DNA from: Verrucomicrobia bacterium UBA6354
GTDB lineage: Bacteria > Verrucomicrobiota > Kiritimatiellia > RFP12 > UBA1067
Assembly (NCBI GenBank): GCA_002440145.1
Contig: DJRS01000058.1
Location: 1-10,137 of the forward strand
DNA length: 10,137 nt
Reading direction: 5' to 3'
Position numbers and translations under genes: made by a program
The notes under the pieces: generated by a model
Databases searched by the model: none
Seen by the model: only the letters and a program-made list of their open reading frames with translations
Told to the model about the DNA's origin: nothing
Shown here: one piece after another, positions 6,076-10,137 of the stretch
Layout of the letters: every line of letters starts with the position of its first letter
Numbering within the stretch: position 1 is the stretch's first letter

Positions 6076-7319
6076 AGGCGTTTTGGCGACAGTCCCTCCT
6101 GCTTTTCGTCTCGCTGCGCGCAGGCGACCTCGTCACGCTCGCCGCGGCGCTCTGGTTCGTTCCGCGCTTCGTCTCGCCGCAGGACCTGGGCGCCGTGATC
6201 CCCGTCACCTCGTTCGCGACCTTCCTCGCAATGCCGGTCTACGGCTGCGCGCTGGTCACCATGAAGATATCCGCCGACTTGACCGGGCGCGGACTCGCCG
6301 GCCAGCGCACCGCCCTTCTCCGCGGCGTGTTCGCGTCCATGGCGCTCCTGCTTGTCCTTTCGCTCGCCGGGGCGGCGGCGCTGCTCCCGCGCTACCTGGC
6401 CGAAATGCGCCTTTCGGACGCGTCCGTCGGCTTCTTCGTCGTCGCCGCCTCGCTTCTCGGGTGTTTCGCGCCGGTGTACACGGACGCCCTGCAGGCGCTC
6501 AAACGGTTCGGAACGCTCGGCGCCGTCGAATTCTGCGGCGCGCTTGCGCGCGTGGGCGTATTCGCGCTCGTCATGCCCTTGCGGCCGCTCGCCGGATATT
6601 TCGCCGGGCAAGCGACCCAGCCCCTCTGCCGCATGCTGGGCGGCTGCACCGCCCTCTGGCGCGAACTTCGCCGCCCGCCGGAGCCTTTCTGGACGCCCGC
6701 CAACGTCCGCCTCGCCGTCCGGCTCTACATGGGGACGATTCTCTATCTGGGGCTCTCCATGGCCGAGGGTCTCGTCGAACAGACCGTCCTGCGCACGGGC
6801 TTGGACGCGGCGGATTCGGCCGGCTACTACATGGTTTCGCGCTTCTCGGACTTCCTCTATCTCGTCACGATCCCGCTTCTCTGGGTCATGTTCCCGCATA
6901 CGGCGGACGCCGCGCGCGAGGGACGCGCCACGCGCATCTTTGTCTTGCCGGCGAGCGGCGTCACGCTGGGCGTCGCGCTTCTGGCGGCGCTCGTCTACAT
7001 TCCGTACGGCGAGAACCTGCTCGCGCTCCTGCCGAACGGGAACGCCTACGCCGCCTGCGCGCGCTTCATGCCGGTCCTCGTCCTCGCGACGGGGCTCACC
7101 TCCTGCCAGGTCTTCTACACGAACGCGGAGCTTTCCGCCGGGCGCTTCGGGTTCCTGCTCTGGTTCGCGCCGCTCAACCTGGGGGCAATCGCCTTCCTGT
7201 TCGCCGCGCGCGGGTTCTTCTCTTCGCTCGACCGCCTGACAGGCTTCATGCTCGCGACGGCCGTCTTGCGCGCGCTTTGCGCGGGACTGGCTCTTTTCGC
7301 CCAAAAGGACAAACAATGA
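6072..7319 (+). CDS. Wzx-like polysaccharide flippase (MOP superfamily)
   Basis: The 415-residue product is almost entirely hydrophobic, with about 12 predicted membrane helices, the size and layout of O-antigen/exopolysaccharide flippases. These move undecaprenyl-diphosphate-linked glycans from the inner to the outer face of the cytoplasmic membrane. The N-terminus (SLLLFVSLRAGDLVTLAAALWFVPRFVSPQDLGAVIPV) has the first-helix pattern and the 'P-x-x-x-G' turn common in this superfamily. Loops are short and often basic, as in LKRFGTLGAVEFCGALARVGVF. The gene overlaps mutL by ATGA with no clear ribosome-binding site, and is followed by a glycosyltransferase with the same overlap; this neighbourhood is the main reason for choosing a glycan flippase over MurJ or a MATE drug exporter. 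The substrate cannot be read from the sequence. Confidence 0.75.
   Translation: MKAFWRQSLLLFVSLRAGDLVTLAAALWFVPRFVSPQDLGAVIPVTSFATFLAMPVYGCALVTMKISADLTGRGLAGQRTALLRGVFASMALLLVLSLAGAAALLPRYLAEMRLSDASVGFFVVAASLLGCFAPVYTDALQALKRFGTLGAVEFCGALARVGVFALVMPLRPLAGYFAGQATQPLCRMLGGCTALWRELRRPPEPFWTPANVRLAVRLYMGTILYLGLSMAEGLVEQTVLRTGLDAADSAGYYMVSRFSDFLYLVTIPLLWVMFPHTADAAREGRATRIFVLPASGVTLGVALLAALVYIPYGENLLALLPNGNAYAACARFMPVLVLATGLTSCQVFYTNAELSAGRFGFLLWFAPLNLGAIAFLFAARGFFSSLDRLTGFMLATAVLRALCAGLALFAQKDKQ
7305..7309 (+). promoter_or_regulatory. Ribosome-binding site of the glycosyltransferase gene
   Basis: AAGGA ends 6 bases before ATG 7316, within the last codons of the flippase gene. Confidence 0.55.
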
Positions 7320-8350
7320 AGGTTTCTTTCGTCATCCCGACTCTCAACTCCGCCCAGACCCTGGGCGACTGCCTCGCGTCCATCCGCGCGCAGACGTTCA
7401 CCGACTGCGAAATCGTCGTCGCGGACGGCGGTTCGACGGACGACACGGTCCGCATCGCGCGCCGGTTCGGCGTGGAGACCGTGTGCCCGAACCCGCTCAA
7501 GACGGGCGAAGCCGGCAAGGCCGCCGGGATAAACGCCGCGCACGGCGAACTCGTCGCGCTCGTCGATTCGGACAACATCCTGCCCGACCCGGAGTGGCTG
7601 GCGCACATGCTGGCGCCGTTCGAAGACCCCGCCGTCTTCGCGACGGAGCCCCTGCGCTATTCGGCGCGCCCGAACGACCCTTCGCTTACGCGCTATTTCG
7701 CCGCGCTGGGCATGAACGACCCGGTCTGTCTGTTCGCCGGGAACTACGACCGCGTTTCGGCCGTCACGGGGAAATGGACCGGACTGAAAATCCCGCTGGA
7801 GGCCCGTACGGAGGCAGACGGCACGCGCTGGTATATTCTACATCCGCGCAACACGCTCCCCACGATCGGCGCGAACGGATTCATCTTCCGCCGGAGCATT
7901 CTCGGGAAGGTCTCGTGGGAGCCCTACTTTTTCGATATCGACGTCGCGGCGGAAGCGGTCGCCAAGGGGTGCGGAGCCGTCGCCAAAGTCGACACGTCCA
8001 TCATCCACCTCTACTGCGCGCATTTCGGCGACTTCGTCCGCAAGCAGAACCGGCGCATCCGCGACTTTCTCTATTTCGCCGCGGCCAAGCAGCGCACCTA
8101 CCCCTGGCGGGACTGCAAGACGCGCGGGGCCGTGCTGTTCGCGCTCTCCGCCATTACGTTTCTGCCGCTCGTCGTCCAGACGGCGCTCCTGGCGGCGCGC
8201 AGCCCCAAAGGCTCGCGGCTCGCCGCCCTGTGGCACCTGCCGGTCTGCTATGCGACGCTCTGCGTCTACGGCTTCGGCGTGTTGGGCAAGCTCATCGGAC
8301 TCAAGCCGCGCCTCGCGGACCGCCGGAGCTGGCAGGCCCGCGCAAACTGA
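7316..8350 (+). CDS. Family 2 glycosyltransferase, membrane-associated
   Basis: The 344-residue product has the GT-A fold of family 2 inverting glycosyltransferases, which transfer a sugar from a nucleotide sugar to a growing glycan at the cytoplasmic membrane face. Visible motifs are SFVIPTLNSAQTLGDCLASI at the N-terminus, CEIVVADGGSTDDT (nucleotide binding), GKAAGINAAHGELVALVDSDN with the metal-binding DSD (Asp84-Asp86), and a probable acceptor-side segment NTLPTIGANGFIFRR. Two hydrophobic stretches near the C-terminus (about 270-292 and 302-328) suggest membrane attachment. The ATG at 7316 overlaps the flippase stop and has AAGGA upstream. The sugar donor and acceptor cannot be predicted; the flippase and phosphoglycosyl transferase on either side indicate assembly of a lipid-linked surface glycan. 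Confidence 0.88.
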   Translation: MKVSFVIPTLNSAQTLGDCLASIRAQTFTDCEIVVADGGSTDDTVRIARRFGVETVCPNPLKTGEAGKAAGINAAHGELVALVDSDNILPDPEWLAHMLAPFEDPAVFATEPLRYSARPNDPSLTRYFAALGMNDPVCLFAGNYDRVSAVTGKWTGLKIPLEARTEADGTRWYILHPRNTLPTIGANGFIFRRSILGKVSWEPYFFDIDVAAEAVAKGCGAVAKVDTSIIHLYCAHFGDFVRKQNRRIRDFLYFAAAKQRTYPWRDCKTRGAVLFALSAITFLPLVVQTALLAARSPKGSRLAALWHLPVCYATLCVYGFGVLGKLIGLKPRLADRRSWQARAN

Positions 8351-8385
8351 CCCAAAGACGATTTCCTTCCCGCAAGAACATTCTC

Positions 8386-9282
8386 ATGAACAAGAATTAT
8401 TTCATCGGCGCTTTTTTCGGCATCCTGGCCGCCGTCTGCTACGGTACGAACCCGCTCGGCGCCGTGCACCTCTACCGGCTCGGCTGGATTCCCGAGACCG
8501 TCATCCTCTACCGCATGGCCTTGGCCCTGCCCATTCTCGCGCTTGCGGGGCTCGTCGCCCACGACAGATTCCGCCCCGCGAAGAAGGAACTTCTGACGAC
8601 CGCGTCGCTCGGCGTGCTCTTCGCGGCTTCCTCCTGCACGTTCTACACGAGCTTCAAGATCATGGATGTCGGCGTCGCCAGCACCATCCTCTTCATCTAC
8701 CCCATCATCACCGCGGCCATCATGGTCGTTTTCTTCAAGGAAAGACTCCGCCTGACGACGATCTGCGCGATCGCCCTCGCCACGGGCGGCATCGCCTATC
8801 TGAGCCTCGGCGGCAACGAAGAGCACATCATCACGCTGGAAGGCGTCGTGCTCATGCTCATTGCCGCCTCCACCTACGCGGCCTACATCGTCGTCGTGGA
8901 CCGCGCACCCTGCACGCTGCCCATCATCACGATGACATTCTGGATCATCCTCTTCTGCCTCCTCTCCCTCGCCTTGTGGACCGCGCTCTTCATCGGGCCC
9001 GCAGGCTTCATCCTGCCCCGTTCCGCCGCGGAGTGGGGCTACGCCGGCTTCCTCGCGCTCGTGCCGACACTCCTCTCCCTCGCCTTCATGAGCATAAGCG
9101 CCAAGCGCGTGGGTTCCACGACAACGGCGGTCCTGGGCGCCCTCGAACCGCTCACGGCCGTCGCCATCGGCGTATTCGTCTTCGGCGAGGAATTCACCCG
9201 GCAACTGCTCGTGGGCATATTGGCTGTCATGACGGCCGTCGGCCTGACGCTTGTTCCGCCCCGGAAAGCGGCGTCCCGATGA
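8386..9282 (+). CDS. EamA/DMT-family transporter
   Basis: The 298-residue integral membrane protein has about ten helices arranged as two EamA repeats, roughly residues 8-140 and 150-292. Each repeat ends in the usual pattern, IITAAIMVVFFKERL in the first and LEPLTAVAIGVFVFGEEFT in the second. Family members export amino acids, metabolites, nucleotide sugars or drugs, and a few small relatives move lipid-linked sugars. Here it sits between a glycosyltransferase and a phosphoglycosyl transferase, so a role in glycan precursor traffic is possible but not shown. It follows the only true intergenic gap of the operon (8351-8385, no promoter or terminator seen) and has only a weak AAGAA (8374-8378) before its ATG. 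The start gives a short MNKNY lead into the first helix. It overlaps the next gene by ATGA. Confidence 0.85.
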   Translation: MNKNYFIGAFFGILAAVCYGTNPLGAVHLYRLGWIPETVILYRMALALPILALAGLVAHDRFRPAKKELLTTASLGVLFAASSCTFYTSFKIMDVGVASTILFIYPIITAAIMVVFFKERLRLTTICAIALATGGIAYLSLGGNEEHIITLEGVVLMLIAASTYAAYIVVVDRAPCTLPIITMTFWIILFCLLSLALWTALFIGPAGFILPRSAAEWGYAGFLALVPTLLSLAFMSISAKRVGSTTTAVLGALEPLTAVAIGVFVFGEEFTRQLLVGILAVMTAVGLTLVPPRKAASR

Positions 9283-9881
9283 AACGTTTTCTGGATATCT
9301 CGCTGGCCGTCGCGACGCTTCCGCTCTGGGGGAGCCTGGCCCTTCTCGTCGCGCTCGTCCTTCTGCTCGGCGACGGACGTCCCGTCCTGTTCCGCCAGAC
9401 GCGCGCCGGGCTCAAGGGTCTCCCCTTCACCATCCTCAAGTTCCGCACGATGCGCCCCGGCCCCGGGACGGACATGGAACGCCTGACGCGGCTCGGACGC
9501 TTTCTGCGCCGGACCTCCCTCGACGAACTCCCCCAACTGGTCAATATCCTCAAAGGCGACATGTCGCTCGTCGGGCCGCGCCCTTTGCCCGTAGCCTATG
9601 TCGCGCGCTACGCCCCCGAACAGGCGCGCCGGCTCGATGTACGCCCGGGATTGACCGGGTGGGCGCAGGTCAACGGACGCAATGCGCTGTCGTGGGAAGA
9701 GAAATTCGCCTACGACACCTGGTACGTGGATCACCAATCCCTCGCGCTCGATCTACGCATCCTCTTCCTCACGTTCGCCACGCTCGTGGGTGGACGAGGC
9801 GTAAACGCCTCATCCGCGGAAACCATGGAAGAATTCAAGGGCACCGCCTCCCGCGGCGCTTGCCCCGAAAACCCCAATTAG
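9279..9881 (+). CDS. Undecaprenyl-phosphate phosphoglycosyl transferase, PglC-like short form
   Basis: The 200-residue enzyme belongs to the monotopic bacterial sugar transferase family, which moves a sugar 1-phosphate from a UDP-sugar to undecaprenyl phosphate and so starts a lipid-linked glycan. It is the minimal PglC-type form, without the extra N-terminal helices of WbaP or WcaJ. Seen in order: one re-entrant N-terminal hydrophobic segment (about 8-31), FRQTRAG, LKFRTM, the catalytic pair in TSLDELPQL (Asp82, Glu83), NILKGDMSLVGPRPLP, RPGLTGWAQVNGRN, and the C-terminal amphipathic YDTWYVDHQSLALDLRIL. The tail ETMEEFKG matches many family members. The UDP-sugar is unknown. The gene overlaps the transporter by ATGA and is the last gene visible; no clear terminator follows it. 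Confidence 0.94.
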   Translation: MKRFLDISLAVATLPLWGSLALLVALVLLLGDGRPVLFRQTRAGLKGLPFTILKFRTMRPGPGTDMERLTRLGRFLRRTSLDELPQLVNILKGDMSLVGPRPLPVAYVARYAPEQARRLDVRPGLTGWAQVNGRNALSWEEKFAYDTWYVDHQSLALDLRILFLTFATLVGGRGVNASSAETMEEFKGTASRGACPENPN

Positions 9882-9916
9882 AACGGTAAGAAGGCGCGCC
9901 CCCACCCCCGGTTTAA

Positions 9917-9939
9917 CCTGGAAATCGCAGTTGAAAGGC
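9917..9939 (-). repeat. Inverted repeat end, right copy
   Basis: On the minus strand this matches bases 4-26 at 21 of 23 positions; the perfect core is at 9917-9931. The body of the element would extend to the right, at least partly within 9940-10137. The two copies face each other and bracket the nine-gene operon about 9.9 kb apart. No transposase or integrase is encoded between them. Confidence 0.6.
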
Positions 9940-9986
9940 TAGAATCGAGGATGCGACCTTTGTTTTCAAGGGGGAAGTGGATTTGC

Positions 9987-10012
9987 CGTTTTCGCCAAGC
10001 GGGTGAAAAACG
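9987..10012. other. Hairpin in the 3' intergenic region
   Basis: CGTTTTCGCC (9987-9996) pairs with GGTGAAAAACG (10002-10012), giving about 10 base pairs with one bulged A, one G-T pair and a short loop. It is not followed by a T-run on either strand, so a terminator role is uncertain. It may be an internal part of the repeated element whose end lies at 9917-9939. Confidence 0.4.
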
Positions 10013-10137
10013 AAGCCGTTCGTCGATTCGCGCGTTCCTGTCGCGATTTGCGTCTGCGTCGCAGTTGAGCGGGGAAGAACGCCGTCCACGCCTGATCGCA
10101 CACGCGTTCCGGCGAAACGGCCACCCCGTTCCGGCGC

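Larger units (their letters stand above)
9882..10137. other. Non-coding tail with repeat and hairpin
   Basis: These 256 bases hold no convincing gene. A 62-codon frame on the minus strand (9913-10101) has no ribosome-binding site and ends inside the repeat. An 8-base palindrome GGCGCGCC lies at 9893-9900. The base composition is less GC-rich around 9940-10015 than in the genes, which sets the stretch apart from the operon. No T-run hairpin that would end transcription of the operon was found. Confidence 0.6.

Noticed and set aside
7316..9881. Complete capsule or O-antigen locus
   Set aside because: Only one glycosyltransferase, one flippase and one phosphoglycosyl transferase are present, with no polymerase, chain-length regulator, export genes or nucleotide-sugar synthesis genes, so a full locus cannot be claimed.
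9913..10101. Minus-strand 62-codon frame as a protein gene
   Set aside because: No ribosome-binding site, no recognisable domain, and it coincides with the repeat. It is reported as part of the repeat region instead of a CDS.

Overview
The window is a GC-rich bacterial chromosomal segment carrying nine genes, all on the + strand and packed almost without gaps. The first four are a reduced division and cell-wall (dcw) block in the order ddl, ftsQ, ftsA, ftsZ. They are followed by the mismatch-repair gene mutL and then four envelope-glycan genes: a Wzx-like flippase, a family 2 glycosyltransferase, an EamA/DMT transporter and a short phosphoglycosyl transferase. The ddl-ftsQ-ftsA-ftsZ order, a strongly diverged FtsZ that keeps a normal C-terminal tail, and the high GC content suggest the Verrucomicrobiota/Kiritimatiellota/Lentisphaerota group. 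That placement is an inference from gene content only; no rRNA is present.

Layout. Bases 1-200 hold the end of an interspersed repeat or the tail of an unknown ORF, a hairpin, two palindromes, and a near-consensus extended -10 promoter that abuts the ddl start codon, so the transcript is probably leaderless or nearly so. Bases 201-4250 are ddl-ftsQ-ftsA-ftsZ, each pair joined by a 4-base ATGA stop/start overlap. mutL (4240-6075) starts at a TTG inside the end of ftsZ. The flippase (6072-7319) and glycosyltransferase (7316-8350) are again joined by ATGA overlaps. A 35-base gap, the only real one in the run, precedes the DMT transporter (8386-9282), which overlaps the phosphoglycosyl transferase (9279-9881) by ATGA. 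Bases 9882-10137 contain no convincing gene. They hold an inverted copy of the repeat end seen at the window start, plus a hairpin.

How the genes work together. Ddl makes the D-Ala-D-Ala dipeptide of peptidoglycan, and FtsQ, FtsA and FtsZ belong to the septal division machinery. The glycan genes are a minimal lipid-linked set: the phosphoglycosyl transferase loads the first sugar onto undecaprenyl phosphate, the glycosyltransferase extends it and the flippase moves it across the membrane. mutL sits between the two groups. The continuous overlaps suggest one long transcript from the promoter before ddl.

The points most worth a second look are an FtsZ with a broken T7 catalytic loop and altered T1 loop, a MutL whose endonuclease metal-binding motif is eroded and whose linker carries a C9 tract, the probable leaderless ddl promoter, and the facing repeat ends that bracket the operon. 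I found no clearly new multi-gene system, CRISPR array, RNA gene or complete mobile element.
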